DNA of 64,000 nucleotides from contig NZ_JAPMLM010000055.1 of assembly GCF_026410195.1 (NCBI RefSeq), positions 420,513 through 484,512 on the forward strand. Direction: 5' to 3'. Below the pieces are notes generated by a model that was not told the DNA's origin, ran no database searches, and saw nothing but the letters and a program-made list of their open reading frames with translations. Below, piece after piece: positions 37,136 to 44,791 of the stretch (positions within the stretch are counted from its first letter, which is position 1; each line of letters starts with the position of its first letter). Position numbers and translations under genes: made by a program. The DNA comes from Xanthomarina sp. F2636L (GTDB lineage: Bacteria; Bacteroidota; Bacteroidia; Flavobacteriales; Flavobacteriaceae).

Positions 37136-37143
37136 TATCTTTG
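37136..37143 (+). promoter_or_regulatory. -7 element for the DEAD-box helicase gene
   Basis: TATCTTTG matches TAnnTTTG, 18 bases before the start codon, so the leader is very short. A -33 TTG is not evident. Confidence 0.5.
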
Positions 37144-37161
37144 TAGCATATTAGAACATCC

Positions 37162-38517
37162 ATGAGTACATTTCGAGATTTAAATTTAAACACACCTTTA
37201 TACAACGCCTTAGACGATTTAGGCTTTACCCAACCTACTCCAATCCAGGAAGAAGCCTTTAATGTGGTCGCTTCTGGAAAAGATATGGTTGGAATTGCGC
37301 AAACAGGAACAGGAAAAACTTTTGCCTATATGCTGCCTATACTAAAAAATCTAAAGTTTTCTAAACAAGAGAACCCAAGGGTATTAGTCTTAGTTCCAAC
37401 TAGAGAGCTGGTTGTACAGGTAGTTGAAGAAGTTGAGAAATTGGCAAAATACACCAATGTTCGCGTGCTAGGTGTTTATGGTGGTGTAAATATCAATACC
37501 CAAAAGCAAGCTGTTGCTCAAGGTCTAGATATTATTGTTGCTACTCCAGGACGTTTATTCGATTTGGCTGTTAGCCGGGTTTTGCAGTTAAAATCCATTC
37601 AAAAATTAGTAATTGATGAAGTAGATGTTATGTTGGATCTTGGATTTAGACATCAGCTTTTAAATATTTTTGATATTCTGCCTGAAAGAAGACAGAATAT
37701 TATGTTTTCGGCTACGATGACACAAGATGTGGACGATTTAATTTACGACTTTTTTATTGCTCCAGAACGTGTATCGATAGCTATTTCAGGAACACCCTTA
37801 GAAAATATCTCTCAAACAAAATATTCAGTACCAAATTTTTATACAAAACTGAACCTGTTAAATTATCTATTAAATGATACAGAAACATTTAATAAGGTTC
37901 TCATTTTCGTAGCCCACAAAAAAATGGCTGATAGGTTGTTTGAGGCTTTAGATGAAACATTTCATGATGAATTATGTGTAATTCACTCAAATAAAACACA
38001 AAACTACAGACTGCGAAGTATTGAACAATTTAGAGAGGGTTTTAATAGAATTCTAGTAGCTACAGATGTTATGGCTCGTGGCTTAGATATTGATAACGTC
38101 TCTCATGTTATCAATTTCGACACCCCAGACTTTCCTGAAAACTATATGCATAGAATTGGGCGAACAGGTCGTGCAGAACGTGAAGGACATGCTATTATTT
38201 TTTCTACTGAAAAAGAACAAGAATCTCTTGAGAAGATAGAGGCTTTAATGCAGATGAGAATTCCTGTTTTGGACATACCAGAAAGCGTGGTTATTTCTAC
38301 AGAATTAATTGAAGAAGAACGTGAAGTAATAAAAGAACGAAATAACCCTTTACGACTTAGAAAAGATGAAACTAAAGGTGCTGCTTTCCATGAGAAATCT
38401 GAAAAAAACCAAAAAGAAAATCTAGGGGGTTCTTATAAATTTAAAATAGCTAAAAAATATAAAAAGCCTAAAACCAGAGGAGATAAAAATTATAATAAAC
38501 GCAATAAGAAAAAGTGA
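37162..38517 (+). CDS. DEAD-box RNA helicase with DEVD motif II
   Basis: The 451-residue protein has all helicase motifs: Q motif FTQPTPIQ (22-29), AQTGTGKT (46-53), PTRELV, TPGR, SAT (183-185), ATDVMARGLDI and HRIGRTGR. Motif II reads DEVD (152-155) instead of DEAD. The last 80 residues are Lys/Arg-rich and likely bind RNA. It should remodel RNA or ribosome precursors in the cytoplasm with ATP. It is a single-gene unit with a strong terminator. Confidence 0.95.
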   Translation: MSTFRDLNLNTPLYNALDDLGFTQPTPIQEEAFNVVASGKDMVGIAQTGTGKTFAYMLPILKNLKFSKQENPRVLVLVPTRELVVQVVEEVEKLAKYTNVRVLGVYGGVNINTQKQAVAQGLDIIVATPGRLFDLAVSRVLQLKSIQKLVIDEVDVMLDLGFRHQLLNIFDILPERRQNIMFSATMTQDVDDLIYDFFIAPERVSIAISGTPLENISQTKYSVPNFYTKLNLLNYLLNDTETFNKVLIFVAHKKMADRLFEALDETFHDELCVIHSNKTQNYRLRSIEQFREGFNRILVATDVMARGLDIDNVSHVINFDTPDFPENYMHRIGRTGRAEREGHAIIFSTEKEQESLEKIEALMQMRIPVLDIPESVVISTELIEEEREVIKERNNPLRLRKDETKGAAFHEKSEKNQKENLGGSYKFKIAKKYKKPKTRGDKNYNKRNKKK

Positions 38518-38543
38518 TTAAACTTATTATATATATTAATAAC

Positions 38544-38575
38544 AAAATCCCTTCTCATTTCTGAAAAGGGATTTT
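38544..38575 (+). terminator. Intrinsic terminator after the helicase
   Basis: Arms aaaatccctt (38544-38553) and aagggatttt (38566-38575) pair perfectly, then a T run. It is 26 bp past the stop. Confidence 0.9.
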
Positions 38576-38614
38576 TTTTATGATATAAACTCAAGCTTAT
38601 TAAAACTTAGAGAA

Positions 38615-39502
38615 TTAACAACAACTGCTAGTTGGTCCACAACAATCTGAAGCATCTAATTCCGAAAGTTCTAATTTAGTTTTTTCTTGTTTTACTCCTG
38701 CTTTTTCAGCAAAAACAGTTATACTAAAAATACCTGTATCTCCATTATTAAATGAATTTATTTCTTCTTGAGAAAGGTATTTGCTCAAAATATCATCAGG
38801 AATACTAATCGTTTTTTCTTTTTGGATTTTTATATTTTGAAATTCTTTATCTTTTATTAATTGCAAGTATTCATCTTTTTGAATAGCTCCTGCCACACAT
38901 CCTGCATACATTTCAGCATCTTGTTTTAAAGCGTCTGGCAATTCGCCTACCAAAACAATATCTGAAATACTAAAATGACCTCCAGGTTTTAATACTCTAG
39001 AAATTTCTGCAATCACTTTTTCCTTGTTTGGAACCAGGTTCAACACACAATTACTTACTATCACGTCTGCTACATTATCGCTTACTGGCATAGCATCAAT
39101 ATCTCCTTCTCTAAACTCCACATTGTTATAACCAAGCTTTTCAGCATTTATTCGTGCTTTCTCGATCATAATTGGTGTGAAATCAATTCCAATCACTTTT
39201 CCTTCGCTTCCAGTTTCATGTCTGGCAACAAAACAATCATTACCAGCTCCAGAACCCAAATCGATTACTACATCCCCCTTTTTAATTTGCGCAAACTGAG
39301 TTGGAAGTCCACAACCTAAACCTAAATCGGCATCTTCTATATATCCTGAGGTTTCAGAATAATCATCCATCATAATATTATATACTTTATTAGTTGGTGT
39401 AGTAGCTCCACAACAAGAGGACGCATTTTCTGCTTTTCCTTGCTCTGCAATCTTAGCGTAACGCTCTTTTACTATATCTTTTAATTCTTGTTCTTTATTC
39501 AT
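38615..39502 (-). CDS. arsM: Arsenite S-adenosylmethionine methyltransferase
   Basis: The 295-residue protein has the SAM-binding VIDLGSGAGND (about 79-89), GIDFTPIMIEKA, and the ArsM-typical GLGCGLP, SNCVLNLVPNK and Met-Tyr-Ala-Gly-Cys-Val segments whose three cysteines bind As(III). The ends carry extra Cys pairs, CCG near residue 30 and CCGPTSSCC at the C-terminus. It methylates arsenite to volatile or less toxic forms. No arsR, arsB or arsC is adjacent. It is a lone gene with a 280-bp AT-rich upstream region. Confidence 0.92.
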   Translation of the reverse strand: MNKEQELKDIVKERYAKIAEQGKAENASSCCGATTPTNKVYNIMMDDYSETSGYIEDADLGLGCGLPTQFAQIKKGDVVIDLGSGAGNDCFVARHETGSEGKVIGIDFTPIMIEKARINAEKLGYNNVEFREGDIDAMPVSDNVADVIVSNCVLNLVPNKEKVIAEISRVLKPGGHFSISDIVLVGELPDALKQDAEMYAGCVAGAIQKDEYLQLIKDKEFQNIKIQKEKTISIPDDILSKYLSQEEINSFNNGDTGIFSITVFAEKAGVKQEKTKLELSELDASDCCGPTSSCC

Positions 39503-39782
39503 GATTGTTGTTGTTTTGTTATGATTAGAGAATCCTTTATTAGTATAGGGTTTGAAATGTTAAATCAGTTAAATTGTGTCTCAAATTTCCAGTTATTTTG
39601 CCAAATCCAAACTCCTTTATTGCAATATTACGATTAATCATAAAAATGATAAAATTATTTTAGTGAAATTTTTATTAAATTTAAATTTTAAAACATTAAA
39701 AAAGTCAATATTCACTAAGAATAAGCGTCTTAAGCTTAAACGATATTATGTATTTTATCTTTAGAAGTAACAAGAAAGAATC

Positions 39783-40283
39783 TTAATATATGATCTTCAT
39801 TATTTCAAAAATCCTATCTTCTTTTGGTAATTTTAAGATGGACTTGTCTCCAACTCTTTTGTTAGTCAATAATCTGGCTATTGGAGAAATAAATGAAATT
39901 TTTCCTTTAGAAATATCTGCTTCATCTACACCAACAATTTGATACTTTTGAAGCTTTGTATCGCTTCCAATTTTTAGAGTTACTAGAGCGCCAAAACGGA
40001 CTTCATCTTGTGGCTGTTTAGTTATATCTATAATTAAGGCTGAAGAAATTCGGTTATTTAGTAATTGTAATTTGGCATTTATAAAATTTACTGCAATACG
40101 TTTTTCTTTATCACTAGAAATATCTAAAGTCTCTCTTTCATTTATTAACCCTTGTCTTTCAGCTAAAAGCTCATCCATGCCTTCTGGAGTCATATAGTTT
40201 GTTACACCTTCCGGTAAGTCAGCTCTTGGCGGAACTAATGGAACTTCTTCCTGATCTTCTTCTCTAACAAATCCTCTACTCAT
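39783..40283 (-). CDS. GreA/GreB family transcript cleavage factor
   Basis: The 166-residue protein starts with a flavobacterial extension (EEDQEEVPLVPPRADLP) and then has the coiled-coil region (MTPEGMDELLAERQGLINE...), which enters the RNA polymerase secondary channel, and the C-terminal FKBP-like half with ARLLTNKRVGDK (S-P-I-A-R-L-L). Gre factors rescue backtracked polymerase by stimulating transcript cleavage. The coiled-coil tip DISSDKEKR contains acidic residues that fit the catalytic role. A short hairpin (40304-40320) lies in its 5' leader. Confidence 0.88.
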   Translation of the reverse strand: MSRGFVREEDQEEVPLVPPRADLPEGVTNYMTPEGMDELLAERQGLINERETLDISSDKEKRIAVNFINAKLQLLNNRISSALIIDITKQPQDEVRFGALVTLKIGSDTKLQKYQIVGVDEADISKGKISFISPIARLLTNKRVGDKSILKLPKEDRIFEIMKIIY

Positions 40284-40447
40284 GTGTACTATATTTTATT
40301 GAAGATGTTTAAAAAACATCATTTATAACATCTAAAAAATAATCAAATTTTTATAAAAAAAAATTTCGCTTCTATTTATTATTGAAAGCATCTAGAATAT
40401 TTACTTTCTAAAAATACTTTTAGTTTTAGCTAATAGACAAAAACAAA

Positions 40448-40478
40448 AAAGAGGATAATTAAAATCAATTACCCTCTT
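40448..40478 (-). terminator. Intrinsic terminator after the GlcG/HbpS gene
   Basis: Arms aagaggataatt (40449-40460) and aattaccctctt (40467-40478) pair with one mismatch; the minus strand then runs into T-rich sequence. It lies 20 bp past the stop. Confidence 0.75.
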
Positions 40479-40498
40479 AACTTGTTATTTATTATGTT

Positions 40499-40897
40499 TT
40501 AGATTGCTGTTGCTCCAGCTTCTGCTACTGCATGATCATTTTCAACTGAACTTCCACTTACTCCAATAGCTCCAATTATATCACCATTAGCGTTTTTAAT
40601 TGGAATCCCACCTGGAAACGTAATTAATCCATTATTTGAATGTTCAATATTGTATAAAGAACCTCCTGGTTGAGACAACTCTCCTACAACTCCAGTGTTC
40701 ATATCAAAATAACGTGCTGTTTTTGCCTTTTTAATTGAAATGTCTAAGGAACCTAACCAAGCGCCATCCATTCTACCAAATGCTAGTAAATTTGCTCCAG
40801 CATCTACAATGGCAATATTCATTTTGGTGTCTATTGTAGTTGCTTTTTGTTTTGCTGCTGCTATAGCTTTCTCTGCTTGTGCTAATGTAATATTCAT
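40499..40897 (-). CDS. GlcG/HbpS family (DUF336) heme-binding-type protein
   Basis: The 132-residue protein is a complete GlcG/HbpS domain: [52 protein letters not shown] (only the turns are diagnostic), [21 protein letters not shown] and a late [11 protein letters not shown]. Members form octamers; HbpS binds heme outside cells of Streptomyces, but most have no known function. It has no signal peptide, so it is cytoplasmic here. The promoter is one of the best in the window. An AraC-type regulator lies just upstream in the same direction. Confidence 0.88.
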   Translation of the reverse strand: MNITLAQAEKAIAAAKQKATTIDTKMNIAIVDAGANLLAFGRMDGAWLGSLDISIKKAKTARYFDMNTGVVGELSQPGGSLYNIEHSNNGLITFPGGIPIKNANGDIIGAIGVSGSSVENDHAVAEAGATAI

Positions 40898-40931
40898 AAT
40901 ATTTTGTTTTAGTAATGTTTTAATAATGGTG

Positions 40932-40960
40932 CAAATATATTACAAGAATGTATGTGTCAA
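40932..40960 (-). promoter_or_regulatory. Flavobacterial promoter of the GlcG/HbpS gene
   Basis: On the minus strand TTG (40958-40960) is followed after 18 bases by TATATTTG (40932-40939), matching the TTG / TAnnTTTG consensus with correct spacing. It lies about 35 bp before the start. The same TTG begins a TTGACA. Confidence 0.7.
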
Positions 40961-41042
40961 GTTACTAAAACAGCTCAACAACTTATGAAAAAGGGTCAAA
41001 CTTTTATTGAATTTAGAATTAAGTATTTCAAATAATTAAAAA

Positions 41043-41885
41043 CTATGCTTGATAAGTTTCACTTGGGTTAAAGCCAAATTTATTTTTAAAGGCAATGCTA
41101 AAATTCGACAAATTATTGTACCCAAACTCCAAATAGATATCAGATGGGGTTAAACTGCCTTGTTCTAAAGTCTCTTTGGCTTTTTGAAGTCGTTTATCTT
41201 GTAGCCATTTTCCAGGAGAAACTTTATAGGCTTTTATAAAGTGACGTTTAAAAGTAGACAAACTCATGTTGCATAAAAATGCAATTTCTTCTAATCTCAA
41301 ATTGGAATGAATGTTACTTTCAATAATTTTTTTAAATGGTGAACTTTCTATAATTATTAAGGAATGTAAATACAATTCAAATTTATTTCCATATTTCTGA
41401 ATAAGGTAGAGCATTAATTCTTCAAATTTTACAGAAAGTAAATTTTCCATAAAAATATTTGGAGCATGTCCAATTGTAGATAGAGAATTTAGGTAGGATG
41501 TGATGTATGCATCGTTTTTAATGATAAAATAAGGGATTTCATCATTTACAACAACGTGATTTTCAATATGTTTTTCGAGAAATTCTTTTAAAACTTTTTC
41601 TGAAAAAAACAGAAGTTTACAGTTATAAATCCTATCTGTATCCAACAATTCGGTCCATAACCAATTCCCTTTTTTAAGCAATAGAGACTGATTCTTGTTA
41701 ACAGAAACCGAAGTACCTGCAAAATGTACTTGCTTTGTTCCTACTTGCAAAAAACTAAACATATTCATGCCTAAATTGACCTTGCTTTTTACCACATCAT
41801 TGGTCATTTTAAAATCGTAAACAAACAAATCTGGTTTTTCGTCTTTGTTCGTTATATAAATTTCAGGAATATTTTCTATAGGCAT
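41043..41885 (-). CDS. AraC family transcriptional regulator
   Basis: The 280-residue protein has a variable N-terminal sensor half (1-180) and a C-terminal AraC DNA-binding domain: first HTH LRLEEIAFLCNMSLSTFKRHFIKAY-like (LEEIAFLCNMSLSTFKRHF), then SPGKWLQDKRLQKA and LTPSDIYLEFGYNNLSNFS, KNKFGFNPSE. The ligand is unknown. It lies 145 bp upstream of the GlcG/HbpS gene on the same strand but that gene has its own promoter; the AraC protein may control it. Confidence 0.92.
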   Translation of the reverse strand: MPIENIPEIYITNKDEKPDLFVYDFKMTNDVVKSKVNLGMNMFSFLQVGTKQVHFAGTSVSVNKNQSLLLKKGNWLWTELLDTDRIYNCKLLFFSEKVLKEFLEKHIENHVVVNDEIPYFIIKNDAYITSYLNSLSTIGHAPNIFMENLLSVKFEELMLYLIQKYGNKFELYLHSLIIIESSPFKKIIESNIHSNLRLEEIAFLCNMSLSTFKRHFIKAYKVSPGKWLQDKRLQKAKETLEQGSLTPSDIYLEFGYNNLSNFSIAFKNKFGFNPSETYQA

Positions 41886-41993
41886 CTAAAATGGAATTAG
41901 CTTAAAAATTTATAATTTATCTATAAATCATGTATCTCTGTAAGTTACCAAGTTCGTATATTTTAATTTTATAATCAAACCTAATCAAAAAAA

Positions 41994-42021
41994 AGTCCCT
42001 CTTCATTTCTGAAAAGGGACT
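41994..42021 (-). terminator. Orphan terminator hairpin
   Basis: Arms agtccct (41994-42000) and agggact (42015-42021), with a run of seven T after the stem on the minus strand. The loop is very similar to that of the helicase terminator at 38544. There is no gene directly upstream of it on the minus strand. Confidence 0.65.
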
Positions 42022-42199
42022 AGTATAACCTTGCTTCATATCAAAACCTTCCTAACAATAACTTATTTACCATACATAAGTTTAGCTCTGAAATCGACTT
42101 GGTTACTTGAATAATTTGTAAGCTATTACTATTATTCAAACAACTAATATCTTTAAATTTTATTACTTTAGCAAGTTTTAAAGATTTTACAATTAAAAA

Positions 42200-42239
42200 G
42201 CGAGACATAAATTTGCTTCTAACCAACTTTATGTCTCGC
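42200..42239 (-). terminator. Intrinsic terminator after the ExbB/MotA-like gene
   Basis: Perfect 12-bp arms gcgagacataaa (42200-42211) and tttatgtctcgc (42228-42239) with a 16-base loop, followed by TTTTT on the minus strand. It lies 32 bp past the stop. Confidence 0.88.
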
Positions 42240-42271
42240 AAGTAAAAATTTAAAACTAGAGGGTGTAATCA

Positions 42272-42703
42272 CTAGTCTTTCTGCATCCCTCTTAAAATAA
42301 CAATCCCGATTCTGGCAATAATGAAGGTTAATAAACCAAAAGTCGCTGTTAATAATGAGACTTTAAGGCCTCCTGCAAAAATAGCTGGATCCGCATTTCC
42401 CATAGCTTCAATAGAATCGAAGGCCGTAATTAAACCTAAAACAGAGGCGAAAAAACCTAATACTAATCCGAGTAAACTAGTATCTACAGTTAGTTTTAGC
42501 ATTTTTTTAGATTTCTTAATATCTGTTTTCAAACTTAAAAACCCCTTTACTATAAAGAAAATAGACAGTAATAAGCAGATTAAAATAAGAATCATAAAAG
42601 ATCCTCCTTCGCTAAATCTGTCTGCAAATGGGTTTAAGGCAATTGATGATAATGGAAATATGCTAAATAGTTTCATAACTGATAATTTTTTTAAGTTAAA
42701 CAT
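42272..42703 (-). CDS. MotA/TolQ/ExbB proton-channel family protein
   Basis: The 143-residue membrane protein has three hydrophobic helices (about 34-52, 72-93, 112-135) and the TolQ/ExbB-type segment VDTSLLGLVLGFFASVLGLITAF with the following AGGLKVSLLTATFGLLTFIIARIG. These helices form the proton path in the family. It lacks the usual large cytoplasmic loop, so it is a minimal version, and no exbD/tolR partner is next to it. A second in-frame ATG at 42676 would give 134 residues. Role unknown. Confidence 0.82.
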   Translation of the reverse strand: MFNLKKLSVMKLFSIFPLSSIALNPFADRFSEGGSFMILILICLLLSIFFIVKGFLSLKTDIKKSKKMLKLTVDTSLLGLVLGFFASVLGLITAFDSIEAMGNADPAIFAGGLKVSLLTATFGLLTFIIARIGIVILRGMQKD

Positions 42704-42869
42704 GTTACAAACATAAAAGAGATTTCTTGCTTATATTATTAAATGCGACGAACAACCAAATTAGTAAAGGTTAATACATTCTGTCGAAACCCTAACTAAT
42801 TTGGTCATTCATCTACAAAATATAAAATCGCAGGAAAATTATGGTATTATTGTACAGTAATTGATTGAC

Positions 42870-43925
42870 ATGTTTAGCGTAAAAACCCTTTTAAAAACTC
42901 TTGTACGTGTGTTCCTTCACATATTTTTTTGGTGCGCCGTACTTTTGTTTTTTACTTATTTTTTTGGATCTGGAAACAATAATTTTAACGATACATTAAT
43001 GTTTTCGTTGTTTTTAATGCCCATTACCATGGCTACAACTTATGTCTCTATTTATAAATTAATCCCTGATTATCTAGTCACTAAACGCTATTGGCTTTTT
43101 GGATTGTACAGTATGTACACCTTAATAATTTCAGCATATCTTATTATGGTTTCCATATTTTTTAGTCTGATATATATAGCTAATTTCAGTTATACAGACA
43201 TGAATCCTATTACCAGAAATATTCTGCTTGTAACCACTGGGGTATATTTGGTTGTAGTAATTGTTAGTGCTTTTAAATTATTGAAACTGAATGCATCTCA
43301 AGTTGAAAGCACAAAAAAACTAGAAACTAAGATTTTAGAAACACAATTAAAACTAAAAGAACAAGAACTGAATTATCTTAAAATGCAAATTCATCCACAT
43401 TTCTTGTTCAACACCTTAAATACCATATATGGTTTTGCTTTAAAAAAGGCAGATGAAACCCCAGAAATGATTCTAAAACTGTCTAATTTATTGGATTATC
43501 TACTGTATCAAGTAGATAAGCCTTTTGTGCTATTAACTGAAGAAATCAATCATATAAAAGATTATATCGAGCTGGAGAAAATGAGATTTAACAATAGTTT
43601 AGATGTGACTTTCAAGATTGAAAACATTTCTGAAAACACCAAAATTGCTCCTATGCTCTTAATGCCATTTATTGAGAATAGCTTTAAGCATGGGGTTTTA
43701 AAAAATGGGGTTTTAAGAATTAAAATAAACTTATCTTGTACTTCTGAAAATATTCTTTTTACCATAGAAAATACACATTTTAAATCTGAAAACAGCACAA
43801 AAGGTATTGGCTTAGAAAACATTCAAAAACGTTTAGATTTACTTTATAAGGACAAATGCGAATTAAAAATAGATGCCACAGAAAATCTTTATAAAGTACT
43901 TTTAAAATTAAACAAGATTAATTGA
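42870..43925 (+). CDS. LytS-type sensor histidine kinase (His_kinase family)
   Basis: The 351-residue kinase has four membrane helices (about 12-32, 45-63, 77-103, 118-139), a coiled-coil linker and the LytS phospho-acceptor motif MQIHPHFLFNTLNTIYG with His175, then a degenerate ATPase domain with MLLMPFIENSFKHG and GIGLENIQKRL. I use the ATG at 42870; a TTG nine bases upstream is also in frame. Kinases of this type signal to LytTR response regulators, and the next gene is one. The pair has no extracellular domain, so the signal is sensed in the membrane. Confidence 0.93.
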   Translation: MFSVKTLLKTLVRVFLHIFFWCAVLLFFTYFFGSGNNNFNDTLMFSLFLMPITMATTYVSIYKLIPDYLVTKRYWLFGLYSMYTLIISAYLIMVSIFFSLIYIANFSYTDMNPITRNILLVTTGVYLVVVIVSAFKLLKLNASQVESTKKLETKILETQLKLKEQELNYLKMQIHPHFLFNTLNTIYGFALKKADETPEMILKLSNLLDYLLYQVDKPFVLLTEEINHIKDYIELEKMRFNNSLDVTFKIENISENTKIAPMLLMPFIENSFKHGVLKNGVLRIKINLSCTSENILFTIENTHFKSENSTKGIGLENIQKRLDLLYKDKCELKIDATENLYKVLLKLNKIN

Positions 43926-44638
43926 ATAACTTTAAAAACATAGCCTGTATAATTGTTGATGACGAAGCTATTGCCAGAGAAATCATTGCCACGCATCTCT
44001 CTAAAATAAGTCACATCAACGTTATTGCTAGTTGCTCGAATGCCATGGAGGCTTTTAGCATAATAAGTAATAACCAAATAGATTTGGTGTTTTTAGATAT
44101 TAACATGCCAGAAATTTCAGGAATTTCTTTTGCTAAGTCCATCAATAAAAATATTAAAATTATTTTCACCACGGCTTATCGTAATTATGCTGTGGAAGGT
44201 TTCGAACTTCAAGCAGTTGACTATCTATTAAAACCTATTTCGTTTGAACGCTTACTTAAAGCTGTCAATACCTATTTTGAAGTGTATAGCGAAGTAAAAA
44301 CTAACGTAATACCTGAAATTGATAGTACCCATTTTATGTTTGTACGTGCAGACAGACGCATGATTAAAATTGATTTTGATCGTATCATCTATATTGAAAG
44401 TTATAGTGATTATATAAAAATCCATCTAGCCAGCGAAACCATAGTTACACGCGAAACTATAAGTGCTATTGAAGCTAAATTACCAAACAAACAGTTTATT
44501 AGAATTCATAGATCTTTTATTATTGCTCTTGCACATATAGAGTCATTTACAAGCGAGCATATTGTAATCCATGGGCAAGCTCTAACTATTAGTAGAACTT
44601 ATAAGAAAGAGGTTTTAAAGTTGTTAGAAAAGTTTTGA
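43922..44638 (+). CDS. LytTR-family response regulator
   Basis: The 238-residue protein has a receiver domain (acid pocket DDE at 13-15, phospho-acceptor Asp59 in VFLDINMP, Thr in FTTAY, Lys in LLKPI) and a C-terminal LytTR DNA-binding domain from about 135 (FVRADRRMIKIDFDRIIYIES, KQFIRIHRSFIIAL). It starts with TTG, whose last bases overlap the stop of the kinase gene by four bases, which gives coupled translation. It should regulate transcription upon phosphorylation by the neighbour kinase; targets are not visible. Confidence 0.94.
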   Translation: MNNFKNIACIIVDDEAIAREIIATHLSKISHINVIASCSNAMEAFSIISNNQIDLVFLDINMPEISGISFAKSINKNIKIIFTTAYRNYAVEGFELQAVDYLLKPISFERLLKAVNTYFEVYSEVKTNVIPEIDSTHFMFVRADRRMIKIDFDRIIYIESYSDYIKIHLASETIVTRETISAIEAKLPNKQFIRIHRSFIIALAHIESFTSEHIVIHGQALTISRTYKKEVLKLLEKF

Positions 44639-44687
44639 GAATGTTACTACTTTTCACCATAAAAACTCTGAAATACTTCTAATAAAA

Positions 44688-44727
44688 ACGACCAACTTTA
44701 ACTACAATTTATAACAAAGTTGGTCGT
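44688..44727. terminator. Bidirectional terminator between the LytTR regulator and lpd
   Basis: Arms acgaccaacttt (44688-44699) and aaagttggtcgt (44716-44727) pair perfectly, with A and T runs outside on both sides. It separates two converging genes. Confidence 0.88.
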
Positions 44728-44791
44728 ATTTTAAAATGCAATTCTGTATTTTAACTTATCAAAAGTCGCGTTAAAACAGATGTGCTTTAAT

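Larger units (their letters stand above)
41886..42271. other. Gene-free 386-bp region with two minus-strand terminators
   Basis: No convincing gene. A TTG-started 66-codon frame (42041-42241, minus) begins inside a terminator stem and looks random. The region holds terminator-like hairpins at 41994-42021 and 42200-42239, both with T runs on the minus strand. The 180 bases between them could be a small RNA ending at the first one. Confidence 0.55.

Noticed and set aside
39576..39764. 62-codon frame upstream of arsM
   Set aside because: AT-rich, Lys/Leu/Ile-rich random composition and no conserved feature; it lies in what is probably a promoter region.
42041..42241. 66-codon minus-strand frame between two terminators
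   Set aside because: It starts with TTG (or an ATG inside a terminator stem), has no recognisable composition or motif, and its first codons fall within the hairpin that ends the upstream gene.
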